Shown here: positions 23,401 through 38,100 of the stretch, piece after piece
How positions within the stretch are numbered: position 1 is the first letter of the stretch
How the letters are laid out: each line of letters begins with the position of its first letter
DNA from: Chondrosia reniformis
Taxonomy: Eukaryota; Porifera; Demospongiae; Chondrillida; Chondrillidae
DNA length: 64,000 bases
NCBI GenBank assembly: GCA_947172415.1
Contig: OX359197.1
Coordinates: 1,054,001 to 1,118,000, forward strand
Reading direction: 5' to 3'
Translations under genes and position numbers: made by a program
The notes under the pieces: model-generated
The model's input: only the letters and a program-made list of their open reading frames with translations
What the model was told of the DNA's origin: nothing
Databases searched by the model: none

Positions 23401-26400
23401 GCCAGCACTACACTGTTAAATGATTACCCATTGATTAGGTAATAAATTCCAATATTATAGGGGTATGCATGTGAACATTCATGTACTATTGAAGGAAACA
23501 CTATATATAGCATAGCTAAATAGCAACCTTATGGGAGGCTTGTATTACAACACAGGCAACCCTCTTAATATTATTATTGATAAGTAATATCAATATTACC
23601 CAATAAGTGGGAGTGTAACTTGATACCTGGGATCCAAAGACAGATTAAAGACATTTATGATTAAATATGCGCATTTAGAAACTAAATATTGCCTATCAAT
23701 AATGTCCTCATAAAAGTGAGGCAATTGGACTACATGCCAGAACAGGTGTACCATACTATATAAGGAACTGTATACTCATTATAGCATCAATGATCATGCA
23801 CACATATAGTGATTATGTACAAAAAAACTAATACACCATTTTCCTACATGCTATGCCTACTCTGTTAAAAGCATATAGGAACTAAACCTGGAGAGAACTT
23901 TGGATGAAAATACAAGAGTCTTTTATTTCTTCTTTTGCTCCACTGGGCCAGACAGCTGTTTCTGGGAATTCTACCCTTCATCAGTGACCCTGGGAATCAT
24001 TGTCTCTTTCTTGATCTTGAACATGTATTTAATAACCATGTCATAAAAGATACGTACGTACTGCCTGCAGATGCAATCCCATTTGTATGAATATTTTAGT
24101 CACAAATTATTACTTCACAAAAGATTTTCATGAGATGCAGTTTTATAATCTTAGGGGATTGGCTCAGAGTGTAGTCTATAGTAAATTAGTAGATACTTGA
24201 TTGACTATGCCAATCAAAATTTATGTGAACATATTCATATTCAGTAAGATTATTAACACAAATTGTCACAGATAGAAAGAGGAATAGATGATATCTACAT
24301 ACGTATATATATACAGTACATATGTAAATAGGGGTCAGTTTACTGACTTAAAATAAATATGTTTTTAAATAACATATTTGGTTATCAAGTAACATGAAAA
24401 TACATGTCTCATGAAACATTCTAAAGTATGTACATTCTAGCCTATGTTTCATGAAATATATATATACTGTATATGTTAATTAGCCAATCCAAAACATAGA
24501 AGCCTTAATCAAGTAATTACATGCTCACAATTGTCAGTTGCCATTCTCATAACATGTGCACACACTGCACACACTACAATAGTTTCATCAAATTAGTCTA
24601 CTGTGAGGATGCAATTGAGTTGCAACAAAGGGGGATATGTCACTCAATATCTATTAACAATAAAGGGTCTATTGCTAAGTCAAGGTAATCTTATAATGAC
24701 CACAAATTTAAAAATGATTGCTGAATCAACAGAACTTCAATATAATATATAATATTATTTATTTATTAGAGTGACATATGCAAAAGAGCACAAGGCCAAG
24801 TTGGGGTCCATGAGTCACCATAAAAGGAAAACTATACAACATGTCAATCTAATGTCAAGTTAAAATGTGTGAATACAATCAGTCAAATGTATAAGTCTTA
24901 GATCAAAATATATACAAAGTTTTTATAAAGCATCATTTCACTAAATTTAAGCTATAACTTTGACTTTGTCAAAACAGTGGACCCAATTGGAGTAAAATAT
25001 GGAGTCAAATGATGATAATATTACAGCTCTAATATTGCATGGTATCAGATTTTAAAATCCCTATTTCCCCACCCACTCATGTACAATCCAGAGTCAAATA
25101 TGAAGGTACCTCAATCTAATACATATCGAAATATAGCTAAAAATGACTGAGTGCCAAAACGTGCCATATTTGGAGACTTTACTGCTTAATGAACATTGAA
25201 CTTATGAACCATATATACAATATTAGTAGAACCAGTTTTCATAATAATGTATATGTATACACACATGCATCAATACCTATGAATGTATTTTCCAGATTGA
25301 CTTGCATATGGTTTGAGACATGAGCTGATGCCAAAATATATATAATAATAGTGATGAAATTGAATTCTACACTACTGAATCAATGTCTTTCTACGTATAT
25401 GTACAGTATATGGGTTGACGTCAAATGATATACTCCGCACACTCCGATCCATGTTCATAGATTACATGTTGGCTTAATCTTAATCACTCAAAAGATATAC
25501 GTACAGTAGAGTTGAATGCTGATCAGATAGCACCAAGCATGAACTTCGAACTTTACATTCTCTACCAAACAGAGCAGTGATCCCTATATTATGTCTCTGT
25601 GACTATGTGTACTATTAAATATACTAATTTAACTGTCCTTTCAATTTGCAGAGACTAGACACCAACTTCTATAGTAGTAGTGCTGTCTAAATTTGAAACT
25701 TATTACATTAGTATATACAGTGGGACATTGGTCAAACAAAATGCTCAAATTGGTCATAACATTCATTAATGCAATTCATGCAATAAAATGGGAATTTGAA
25801 TGAAATATCTAAAACACCCTATTCCAAAAAACTGTGGTCAAACCTACGTACTGTATGTACGTACATACATATAAAGCTTAGGAAAGAGGAGAAGAATTGA
25901 CAATTAAAACACAATTTCTTAGACCAATGACTTAGGGAAAACCTACGTATAGAGCTTTAGATGAGGATACAGTTAGGCTTCTTTCTTCCTTTCTCCACTG
26001 GGTCAGACAGCTGCTTCTGGAAAACTTGAAATTAAAAGATTTCAATTAGTTGTACATTAAGCAGCATATTTCAATTTATATTTCCCTTTCAATTTCAATT
26101 AGTTATCCCTTTACACAGGCAACTTTTAAAGACAGCGTTGATCATTGAACTGTCTCACAATTATGAACAAGTAATTAAACTTGTGGCCGCTGGGAGAGCT
26201 TCACTCAAAAAGCTTGGGTGCTTATGCATCTAGAAGAACTTCTATTTTCATAGCATGTTTGCAATGTATAGTAAATACGTATGTAGCAGTTATGAATGTT
26301 TGCAATGTTAGTCAATACGTATGTAGCAGTTATGAATGTTTTATGGCTATATAACATCATAAGTAGCATCTATTACGTGTACATACATACGTACATACTT

Positions 26401-27365
26401 TTAGTTTTTACAACCACTCAACATATACTTAAAATCATAGTGAGCAATAAATAGGAATTATTATCAAAATAAAACAAACTATAATTGGGTATATAGCCCT
26501 CAAAGTAGTAAACAAAAACTACAATTAAAATTATTGTCCTTTCACAATAAAGTGTAACACAATTGAAGGAAAATGAAGGAATACAAGAATATTTGCAAAA
26601 TATTGGGATGTTAAAATCCACAGATACGCCTGGCCTTCTGTTACCAATTAAAGCAATTTAGTCCTCTCACTCTACAAATAATTGGGAAGAAAGAGATTTC
26701 AACATGATTGGAAAGTCCGTTACAGAGTCTAGACTTTATAAAGAATTAGTAACCAATCATACTACAGATTGCCAAACTAAAGTACATACCAATCATACGT
26801 ATGATCAGCAATGAATAATCACTATCTACGTATTTCCCAATACACTTTGCAGCCCTCATTCAAATGAGGCAACCATCTTTACATCTTAATTGGCACACAC
26901 AGTATAAGCAATTACATGCTATTAAGTGACTCTGATATCAACTAGTTTCTATAGAGATATTAAAAGAACATGCAGTTTTGAGTAAGTAATAATCTGGTAA
27001 CCCAGTAGCTAGGCAACAGGCTATGCTCTAGTGCCAGTATAACCAAATATAGTTACTTTCTATACAGACATTAGAAGAATATGCAGCTATATCTTTACCA
27101 TGTAACAAAAGTACATTCGTAGGATGTCACATACTATTGTAGCCCGTTATATCCCATAGCCCTAAGTATGACAATCATGTGACAACGGGTCATAATGTCA
27201 TCTCTCATTACAAGTTTACATTTCCCTACTCAAGCTCTACATACCAACTACTAATGGCCAATTATTAGTGTTGGATAATATTACAAACTCTATAGCAACA
27301 CATCCAAGGTGACCACACCCATTCTGGACACACCCATTCTGGACACACCCACTGGTTACACCTAC
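23401..27365. other. Gene-poor interval between the Calx-beta and convertase genes
   Basis: AT-rich, no coding frame with splice or domain support. It holds a dispersed repeat at about 23850-24030 (with the fuller motif CCAGACAGCTGTTTCTGGGA and CTTCATCAGTGACCC), a shorter copy at about 25935-26025, and a 41-bp direct repeat near 26258-26340. The 67-residue frame at 26418-26621 is low complexity. Confidence 0.6.
23850..24030 (+). repeat. Dispersed repeat, relatively complete copy
   Basis: Starts near ACACCATTTTCCTACATGCT, continues through CATATAGGAACTAAACCTGG, ATACAAGAGTC, a TC-rich block, CACTGGGCCAGACAGCTGTT and TCATCAGTGACCCTGGGAAT. Non-coding; at least a dozen related copies in both orientations occur in the window. 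Confidence 0.75.
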
Positions 27366-29176
27366 TTATGGATATGCAACTATACTCACTGATTCTTGAT
27401 ATTCTTCCAACGGCATGCCAGTCATATCAATCACTGGCGGTTTGGAGTTGTTTGATGTTTCTGTTGCCATGGCTACAATACCTGAGGTACCTGTCCCTGC
27501 CTCACCAGAATCATCTATAACTATATCGCTAGACCCACTGCACTGTGGCTCTGTGGTAGTATCAACAACCTTAAGGGATGTTAAAGGTCTTCTTCTGTCA
27601 TCATCTAGCTCATCAGAAAGATGGCCATTCTCTACATTAAATCGTCCAATGCTTAGAGCATCTGCAGGTTTCTGTGGCGATGACAAGACGGGGTGTACCT
27701 TTACTGTGTGCTGTCTACTTGAAGAGTCGTCTTCTCCCTCCAAGTCACCATCGTATGAGCTACCACTAGACCTGCTGATTTGATTTTGAGAAATAAATGG
27801 AATTTCTGTTTCATCCTGATGTTCACTATTTGGTTCTGAATTGTCAAATTGGTCATTGCTGACTGTATCTTGATTGCTTCGTGCATCCTCAAAATTTACT
27901 TCCACGTTTTCCTCATTGAGCAATCGGACATTTTCTTCATTATTTCGACCACCTGCTGTTCTAAATAAGACTGATGGAAAATAGTCTGATTTTACAAACT
28001 TTTGCATCAAGAAGAAGATCAGGTAGAGTACCAAGGCAAACACCACTATAAAAGCAATCACAACAATCAGTTCCTTCACCTAAAGAAAGAAACGAGATTA
28101 AAAGTAATCTAAACCGCCATTTTCCTACATACTACATCTATTCTAGAGTAATATGTTCAGAATTTATGAAGGGATTGCACCAAACATCCTAATTCCAAAT
28201 AAGGCCATGCATGGAAACACTGAATGAGAGCACACATGACAGAGTTACCCATCTGGATCCATTTTAGCAAAGTGAACTAATAATTCCACATAATTGGCAA
28301 TAATTGCTAGAAAAGGAAAACACTGTTAAGGTTCTCTAATGAAATCAGACAATGTAATCTAACACACACTCTGAAAAATAGTATTAATGGCAGGGTTAAA
28401 GTATCTCTTACGTAATGGGAGAGGCAATACTAAAGGTACCATCACAAAGTACAGTACACGACTTAATAGACTATATTGGCTCTGTAATGATGTATGTACA
28501 TGTACTGTATATAGGACAGGGAAGGAAAGTATTTGTCATCAAACTATAAAATTCTCATCTAAAGGGATTATGTAAGCCATCTCACTGAAGTTATTACAAG
28601 TTACCTTACTTATCACCTTGACGATTATCAAAGGGAATCAAATGATATGACATTTATATCATTTGTTATCATGTCTTAAGGATATATATCACGTAATTAT
28701 AATATCATAAAACACATTGAATATACGTAGACATGGCAATAGATAGCTGAAGTTAACAAGTTAAAGTTACATGTTATAACAAACGCATATTTATGACTTG
28801 TAAACATCTACAATTATAAGAAGTATGTATCTTATGGAGAACCAGTGTTTCTTTCAGAGTATTTAGCAGGGGGGGAATGATGATAATAGAAATGAAGGGG
28901 GGCAAACATATTTAGTGCACCAATGTTCATTCTTGCCCCCTCTGTCCCCCCTGAAAGAAACCCTCTGGGATGCACTAAGTGACTAGAATTTGTATTAAAC
29001 ATTCCTTCTTGTCTGGGTGCATTTGTATATAATAGCTCTCCAGGGTGTGACAAGTACTTACATGTAAGTCAACTGGCTTGGTTGTTGTGACAAATCCAAA
29101 GTCACTGAAGGACTCATCAGGGCAAGTGACCCTTTGACCACACAAATGAACAGGGGCCTCCTCGTCGTCAACAAGA
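27366..29176 (-). CDS. Convertase stalk, transmembrane helix and cytosolic tail (exons 16-17)
   Basis: A short stalk ([18 protein letters not shown]) is followed by a strong membrane segment ([20 protein letters not shown], about residues 649-671) and a tail of about 210 residues. The tail contains ENVRLL, an [DE]xxxL[LI]-type dileucine sorting candidate, and an acidic serine-rich cluster ([12 protein letters not shown]) like those that direct furin recycling. The last exon reads to a TAA at 27366. A GTGAGT donor-like site 24 nt upstream (27384-27389) leaves open an alternative C-terminus. Confidence 0.85.
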
Positions 29177-32100
29177 CTGAGCAAAAAAGATAAAGACAGG
29201 CATATGTGAACACCAATATGTATTGTACGTATGTATAAATAAAAATAAATAAACAAATATTTTATCAATATTTTTTTTTCCACCTGTTGTAAATTGTAAA
29301 TTTTAAGTTAATACTGTATTTTAATTTCAGGGTTTAGTATTCTCATCACATTAATGTATGATATAATTTGTTATAATATAATAATCTCTTACGTAGGTAA
29401 TAATATTTTATGGGATAGTAGATATAAATATTATATTTGTGATAGGAACATACGTATTGCAAACATACTTCAGAGATTGTTAACATGGATTACGGTGTAA
29501 CCATGGATACAACATAAGCAGCCTAAAGCACCACCATCATATAATTATACACGAGTTCAGACTACTAGCTCTTAAGATTAAGACTCAAATTCCTTGAGAT
29601 TAACTGATTAATTAACTGAGAATTAAATCTAAAGAGCTATGAACGAGGCTTCTCTTTGTACATATTTCTGCTCAGCTTGGTAACACTGTTGTTACACAGA
29701 CATCTGGCTGGATAGTTTTATTCACCTAACGGCTTCTCAGAAGAAAAAGAGGTATAAATATGTATGTATACATATGTACCCTTTTCTCTTATTAATCTCT
29801 GATCTGCTCAAACTGTTACCATAGAGAGTGAGTTGAAAACTTTCAAGAAAACCATGCAACTCAGCTTCACCTATAAAAGTAAATTAAAGATATTATTTCT
29901 AATTAAAGAGAACTAATTTACACTGCCATTACAACCAAGATGAGGAAGAGAGGCTGTATTGGCCAACATCATTTGACCATACAGATAGATAGTTGATTAT
30001 AATACTATGTACATTAAGAAACACTCTAGATGGAGCTACATACATACTGTACATTTGATAAACAGGAGCATTTACAAGGAGACTGTCTAAGTGGAAGATT
30101 ATGCAACTTTATTGCAATTTTTGTTACTTGGAGCATAGAGTATTGTGTCATGCCTTTGAAAACATATTGCAAAGTGCACCAATACTACTTATATGGTACT
30201 TGAGAGGTGGTCATTGGATATACGAGAATATGCAACACACACATTAGTAATACAGTGATATTTACCAATGTCTTCTATCCAGACTTTCCACTTTCCTAAA
30301 GGACTTTCACCCCAAAACTTGACGGTTGAAAAGGTCCATTCCAGTCTCCTATCAGAACTAAAGGATGGAATAACACAAAGAGTACCTTTGGATTCACATG
30401 CGTACTACATTTGTCCTAATAGAGGCCTGCCTGGGCTTCTATTTGTTCCAGTCATTTGTGACCTAGCCTTAATTTGAGCAGATTTACACTCACACACACA
30501 CACTCATACACTCACACACACACTCGTACACTCACCACACACTCGTACACTCACACACACACTCGTACACTCACACACACACTCGTATACTCACCACATA
30601 CTCGTACACTCACACACACACTCATACACTCACACACACACTCGTACACTCACACACACACTCGTACACTCACACACACACTCGTACACTCACACACACA
30701 CTCATACACTCACCACACACTCGTACACTCACACACACACGTATACTCACTCACACACTCGTACACTCACACACACACTCGTACACTCACACACACACTC
30801 ATACACTCACACACACACTCGTACACACACACACTCGTATACTCACACACACACTCATACACTCACACAAAAACTCGTATACTCACTCACGCACTCATAC
30901 ACTCACACACACACTCGTACACACACACACACACTCATACACTTACTCATCTCTGCTCCGTGGTGTAGCAACAACAGCTTCTGAGTTATTTGGAGAAATG
31001 ATTGTGATCTTCAGATTGCCTCTTCTCGGATGCTTTATATTTACCTACACAAGGATAATCATACAGTTACTTATACAACTACGTATATTATACAGTTACG
31101 TACCTATGTATATATGTATACGTACGTATAAGTATTATTATACAGTTAGACTGTTAAAGATTAAACTTACTGTCAAAGTCACATGCTCTAGACTTCTAAA
31201 TATCTCATCAATCTCTCCATTAGGTACTGCAGCAAAAAATCAAAACATGCACCCAAAATGAAGATACATTAAATTGTAGGTTAAATTTCCATCTTTAAAA
31301 ATAGGAGTTAAAAGCAAGTGATTATCTAATTTTCTTTCCTTCTTTAGACAGTAATTAGGATCCGTAAGGCAATAGTGAAACAGACAAGGAAATGGATATT
31401 ACAGGAGCTACTCTTATCTGCAGATTTAATCCTTTGATATTCATATACGCATTAATATACATAAGTACATAAGTATGTACTGTACATGAATAATATATAT
31501 TGTTTTACATGCTACATTCTACTTTAGAGTAAAGGTCTATAGGGAACTAAGCCTAGTGAGAGCTTAGGGTGAGGATGCACATATACGTACATACACGATA
31601 TAATAAGGGTTTTTCTAGCTGTGTTGGGCCTATAGTTGAGAGGGTTCGTCTTTCAGTTAATTTGAGTGCCTATAAAGGCAGTTTTTAGTTTTAACTTCTT
31701 CTCAGACAATTTGACCCAGGGGCCTCCTCAGTGACCTTTCAGAGGACAGGCTCTCCAATTAAAGATAAAGAGATTAAAGGATGAATCCTTTCAAAGATTC
31801 GCATGTAAATTCTTGTATGATACAGAAAGTTGAATTTGTATAATATACGCACGTATATGCAAACAGATTGTATACACATACATACGTACATATATTCTCC
31901 CCATAGTACAGTATAGACAAATATGTAATCAAAATGTCATAGTAATTGGTTAATGGCTAGCAATGTAGATGTTTAATAAAACAGTCAATACATACATACA
32001 TACGTATGTATGTTGATACTAATACTATCACATATCTGTAGTGGCCTAATCCATTATGGGATATCAAATATTACCTAAGAGGAACTGCATGCATTATTAA

Positions 32101-35100
32101 ATTCTGTTTATTAGTTCTAGTTGGCCAATATTATTATTATGCAAGTGTTGCTCTACTGTCCATACTTGTACATGTACAAAGGTGTACTGATGTGGTTACA
32201 GAAGATAAGACAAACTACCATTGAATCCAATTAGTTATCATATGTGAAGGTGGCAATTAAATTACTTTGAAACACCTGTTTAATTGTAACTAAGGAGGAA
32301 GACTTGGCCAATGAAATTACACACAAATAATTAAGACATTTCTGCAAATATGGCTGACATACATGTGAAATAGGAGAAAACTGCTATATCTTCATCCAAA
32401 GCTCTCACTACGTAGGTTTAGTTCGATCCCTATAGGCCTTTTACTCTCAAATAGATGTATGTACGTACATACGTAGTATGTTGAAGAATGGTGCGTTAGA
32501 TTATTCGTACAAGGCTAAAGAAAACATAACTTACATGCGTATGTACTAAGGGAACACTCCCAGACTTACGTATTACTTATGAAAAACCTTTGGATAATGA
32601 TACATTTTCATTCCTATGCTTACAGTACATCTCTCCCTACTACTAAATACTCCAAGGCTTGGTCTGGTAAAAATCAGACCTTTCTATCACATAATTAATG
32701 TTTCAGAATGGATCTGAGCACACAGTTGGTTTAGTCTTATGGAGGGAATATCTAATTAACCCAATTAAGATTTACACTAAACTGAGGAAAGATTACAGTC
32801 TTTCCAGTATAGTTGACTAAATATGGAAGATACGTACGTAATTGACTGTGGAAAGGTAGTTGGTAATTGAAAACACACACGAGACATTGCAAGTTTTAGA
32901 TCCTTCAGATGTCGTTATTGTACAAAGTGACGATTTGATCACGCAAAGTAAGACAATAAAGAAAAGAATCTCAGACTTACCAATTACTTCTCTTTCAAGT
33001 GCTTCAGGAAATGATGGAATAGCATAGCCTACACTGTCCAACTCTGAACTCCATAGCAGCTGCTTAGGTACAAGTTCCCAAACCTAAATGTTGAAATTGA
33101 AGTGGAACATGGACTAACAGAACATATATGTACATCCATTGTCTCTTAGGATGTTAGTGGCTAATTGCATTTAATTATTTAAATTTGATAACAATTACCA
33201 GATATTACCAAACTCATAACATGGTAAGAAATTAGCAAAGCTAATTCTGTACCAAAAGAAGATTGAATCCAGTTAGTCTTGTAAATCAGCTTTCCCACGT
33301 GCCCACACACAAGCAAGCCATACAACTGGCATGAATGTACTAGCTCTGACAATTATTAGTAAGAAGCTCTGACCACATCTTGTATAGAGATAATGTAGTG
33401 TTTGGTTGAGCATTGAAAAATTGAACATTTTGACTGATGGATGGATCTCTTTCAATAATCAAGCACTATCAATTCATTTGTCCATAAAACAATTATTATG
33501 AATAGTCTATAACATTTTCCTGTATAATACACATACGTATAAGTATATACGTACATATATTCACTAAAGAATACACAGACATAGGTAGTATGTATTATCA
33601 TTTGAATACGTAGATATAAACATATAAGGCTATGTACGTACGTATACTTTAAAATCTGTCATCAAAAGTGTAAACTTATGTAATTCTAATTAGCTACATA
33701 CGTACATTTGTGAATCACATGTACAAATGATTCATGGTAGTGAATATTTAATCACCAAACATATCTAAATTTAAGATATCTACTTGATGAGTGCCAAATG
33801 TACTGTATGTAGCTCAGTGGCAGAGCACTAGTGACTTAAAACAGCTATCCTTGCTTTGATTCCCAGCAATTGCTTTCTTTCATATTTTCCCATACAAAAA
33901 TGTTAGAGTATGATTATTTGTGGCTTCAAGTATCCATGTTTTGTAGATTTGGATCTTACCTTTGCAGCATGCACAAGACGACTTGCTTTAAGAATTCCAA
34001 ATCCAAACTTATCATGGTAAAGAAAGCCAGCTCCATTCCTCTTCCATTCACCAGAGTCTCCTAGAGGAATAGCAGAGTACACCAAAATGTGCTGCACGTC
34101 TCTCCAAGTCAAACACCATCTGTTAGGAGAAGGAACATGTACAATAACTCTTATGACAACAATCAACCAATAAACTTTAACCCAAAAGCAACACAGTGGG
34201 GCTTTCCCTTTCCAGAACTTGGTCATGTGACCATGTTAATCAAGGGGTTCACTTGTTTAATACTAATTGCTTTACGTATATGTACACTGTTACGAAGTAG
34301 CTCAAAGCTGTTGCGAACTACGTAGCTTGAAGTACGCTGCGAAGTTCGAACTTCGAATGTAAAAATTATTTTACGTCTATACCATACATATAGGTTTCTA
34401 ACAGAGGAGTATATTATACTGGCTGGCTCATTAAAAAAAAAACAATTTGCCTGCTTAATTCAAAATCTCAGGATTACTTGTTCACCTTGTTAAGATTCCA
34501 TAATACAGAGGTATCGTTATAAATATGTACATACATACATATGCACATATACTGCATATTGGGAATTGCATGTAATGGTAATAGACAGTGATTTATCCAA
34601 ATTACAGGTAAAAGTATACATTGTGGTTATAGAATGTGAGTACTTAAGTGGTGAGTACTAGTGTATGGAGTCACAGTAGATCAAGATAAAGATAAAGAAA
34701 AAGACAAAGACGGGATCACTGATGAAGGGTGGAATTCCCAGAAACGGCTGTCTGACCCAGTGGAGAAGAAGATGAAAGAGAGGAAAAGAAGAAAGAAAAG
34801 AATTTAGTATCTTCATCCAAAGCTCTCTCCAGGTTTAGTTCCCCTATAGGCTTTTTTTACAGAATAGGCATATAGCATGTAGGAAAATGGTGTATTAGAT
34901 TTTTCATGGAATCACTGAGGTGTCCAATCAATGTGCATTAAAAGATTACAGATGCAAGTAAACCTCACAATCTCACATTCTTTAGACACACACTTTCAAT
35001 TCCCAATACACAGTACCCTCAATACTCACCGAGCATCCAGCATGAGTGCAATCATCCCGGCTGCCATGGGGGCAGAGGCAGAGGTACCAGTAAGACCAGC

Positions 35101-38100
35101 ATCTCCCTTAGCACAGCCTCCCCTCAACCAGCTAACGTCTGTTGTAGTAACCTTTCTACCATTATAACTGTCAGAGCTGTAGGTTACCCCAAACTGGGCA
35201 GTGCACTCCTCAGAGTAGTGAGGAGAATGATGGTCTTCTGTGATGGAGCCTGCGATGGGTACACACAAGTGAAGGAAAGGGAATTATAATTGTACTGAGA
35301 TGTGTAAAGGCTATGATACAATAGAAATATATGTAATCACTGTCATCTATGTATTTGGATGACTGGGAGGCGATCACTGGTTGATATTAATAGGATTTTG
35401 GTCTCCTGCGCAACAAGATAAGACTTTGCTTACTTGGTTGTGAAATATCTCCCAGTCAGTAATTATACTATTGTACAATTGAGGATATGCATAAAGTTTG
35501 CTGTGTGTATTCTCTCCTTGAAGAAAGTCATATGTATGTGCCAATTTTCATAGCAAATATACATAATTAAATGGCTGCCCCCATAATTCTGTTATATTGC
35601 ATTTTGTCCTCATTGTGTCATTCTCCAAAAGAAACCCATTTCAAGTAAGAAAACCACTTACCATAAAGTTGGCTTACCTATTGTGACAGTGTATATGGAG
35701 TTGGCATATCCGTCAAAGTTACAATTGTCATCAAACAGTCCCCCATTCCCTGAGGCAACTACATATACAGTCCCCAACCCACACCGACCTACTTCAATGG
35801 CTTTCTTCATTGTGCGCTAGAATATCAAGATAGTAAGAGATGGAATACATACGTACATATTCATATGTAAGATATAACAAAATGCTGGAAGTCTAATATA
35901 TGATTTACTAAAATGTACTCTAAACTAACATTAACATACGTACTACCACATTTGTGCAATACGTTCAACTTAGACAAGGAGACCTCAAACAGTTGTATAA
36001 AATTTGGCATCCATCCTTTTAACACATAATATATAAAATGCATGAATAGGGCAGCCATGTTTTTGGACAATCTTTACATATGGAGTACTACTGTACATAA
36101 TACGTATGTGTATAATGTGGCTTATAACAGGGCTTATGACAACGTCTGGACACCAGACGTTTACCAAGCAATTCAGCCATGTGGCCGATTGGATTGAGTA
36201 ATGATCTAAAATGACCAGATGAAAATGCAATAAAGTACAAGTGACAAATCTCCTTCCAAGAAGAGAGGGGTTATCACAAGCCCTGTTATAACGGCAACAA
36301 CACATTTCAGGGACTAATGAAGTATATTATGTGTCTGAAATGGGAGCAACTCACAGACGCCAACATTCCTGGACCTTCTACAGATTGTCCAAAATCACTT
36401 GGTCCCCAACTGTTACTGAAAATGTGATTGGTCATTATCTTGTGAGCCAAACCCTCAGCTTCCCTTAAATCTGTCACTGCATCATCCAGTATACGAACAC
36501 CTTACAAAAACACACACATATACTCTTATTTAACATGATAAGAAAACCACAAGTACGTACATACGTATGTACATGCATACATACCTTACTATAATCTACA
36601 TACTTAAATACGTACATATGTAGAATAGACAGCTTTTGATGAGGATACAGTTTCATACCAACTTTTCTTCCTTCATTCCTTCACATACATACATACCTTA
36701 CCCAATATACGTAGTCTACCCATGTTATTAATATACGGTCTACGTACGTACGTATCTGGTACATATATACGAAGACAATATTTAAAGATGCATATATGGT
36801 ACAGAGGAAGTTAAATGTCCATACCAGCAATCTTGGCCATATAGGCAATCCCAATACCACAAAATTTATTATTGCCACCAGCTGCTATGACACCAGCACA
36901 CCTGCAGTAGAAGAGGAGTAGATCAGTAAGAGATTTGAGGATCAGCCCTGCTGGCATGAATACATGTACGTATGTGTGTATGGGTATACTATACAAATTG
37001 GGTGGCCCTGCTGGCATGAATACATGTACGTATGTGTGTATGGGTATACTATACAAATTGGGTGGCCCTGCTGGTATGAATACATGCAGGCGTCATTAAT
37101 AAAGTGGCTTGGAATTAGAATATTCAACAGGATAGTTAAAATATGTACAATTAAACTGTATCTTTGGATGTTCAACATGTCAAAAGATGAACCACACAAA
37201 AAAGAAGTTTAATACAGTTAGTATTGGCTAATTAATGTACATACGTAAGTGAAAAGAGTTAATGAATATGCAAAGGCTACGATGTGATAGATACGTATAA
37301 TCACAGGGAGATATTACTACATACGTACGTACATTTTATATTGTAGTGATAAGGGGTTTTTGTTGCGTTCATAATGAGTATCCTGATTTTATATTGTATA
37401 TATTTACGACATACGTACATAGATAGGTATACGTATATGAACGTATGTACAAATAATATACAGAGATATATGATATGTATAATATATTGAGCTCACTTTG
37501 TTCCGTGATCATTCCCATCATCATTTGTGGGAGTGGGATCATTATCATCATCAATATAGTCGTAGCTGCTCTTGTGATTCTGTACAAAACAGATAACACA
37601 AGTCAGTGCATGACTTGCTAGACTTACAACTATGTATATAGATAAGGGATTAGAAACTCCTGGGGTGTGTGTTAAGGGATTAGAAACCCCTGGGGTCTGT
37701 GTTAAGGGATTAGAAACCCCTGGGGTCTTTTTTAAGGGATTAGAAACCCCTGGGGTCTGTGTTAAGGGATTAGAAACCCCTGGGGTCTTTTTTAAGGGAT
37801 TCCTGGGGTTTGTGTTAAGGGATTAGAAATCTCTGGAGGCTAATGTTTAAGTTTTTGAAAGTCCACTCCACTAGAACCAATGTTAAATAGGCAAGAAGAC
37901 TTACATAATTGACAGCAATGTCCGGATTCTTGTGGTCAACACCTGAAAATTTCCAAAAGAGATTTCTTAACAAAGCTCCTTTTATTTAAATGCAGTTACA
38001 TATACAGAACACATGTGTATCTCTGAGGTTTTATTGAACTATGTACGTATGTACGTATGTATTTATATTTGTATGTACTGTACAGTTTGTATACATAATC

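Noticed and set aside
28387-28575. 62-residue plus-strand frame
   Set aside because: No domain, no splice or promoter signs; inside a convertase intron.
30358-30404. Earlier acceptor (GTAG at 30405) for the P-domain exon
   Set aside because: It would give extra residues (YACESKGTL...) but is out of phase with the GTAAGT donor of the preceding exon; the TTTAG acceptor at 30358 restores phase and family alignment.
30474-30968. 164-residue frame of THTHS repeats
   Set aside because: Arises from the CA-rich minisatellite in a convertase intron.
37632-37826. 64-residue plus-strand frame with [10 protein letters not shown] repeats
   Set aside because: The 30-bp tandem repeat is intronic to the convertase; the open frame follows from the period being a multiple of three.
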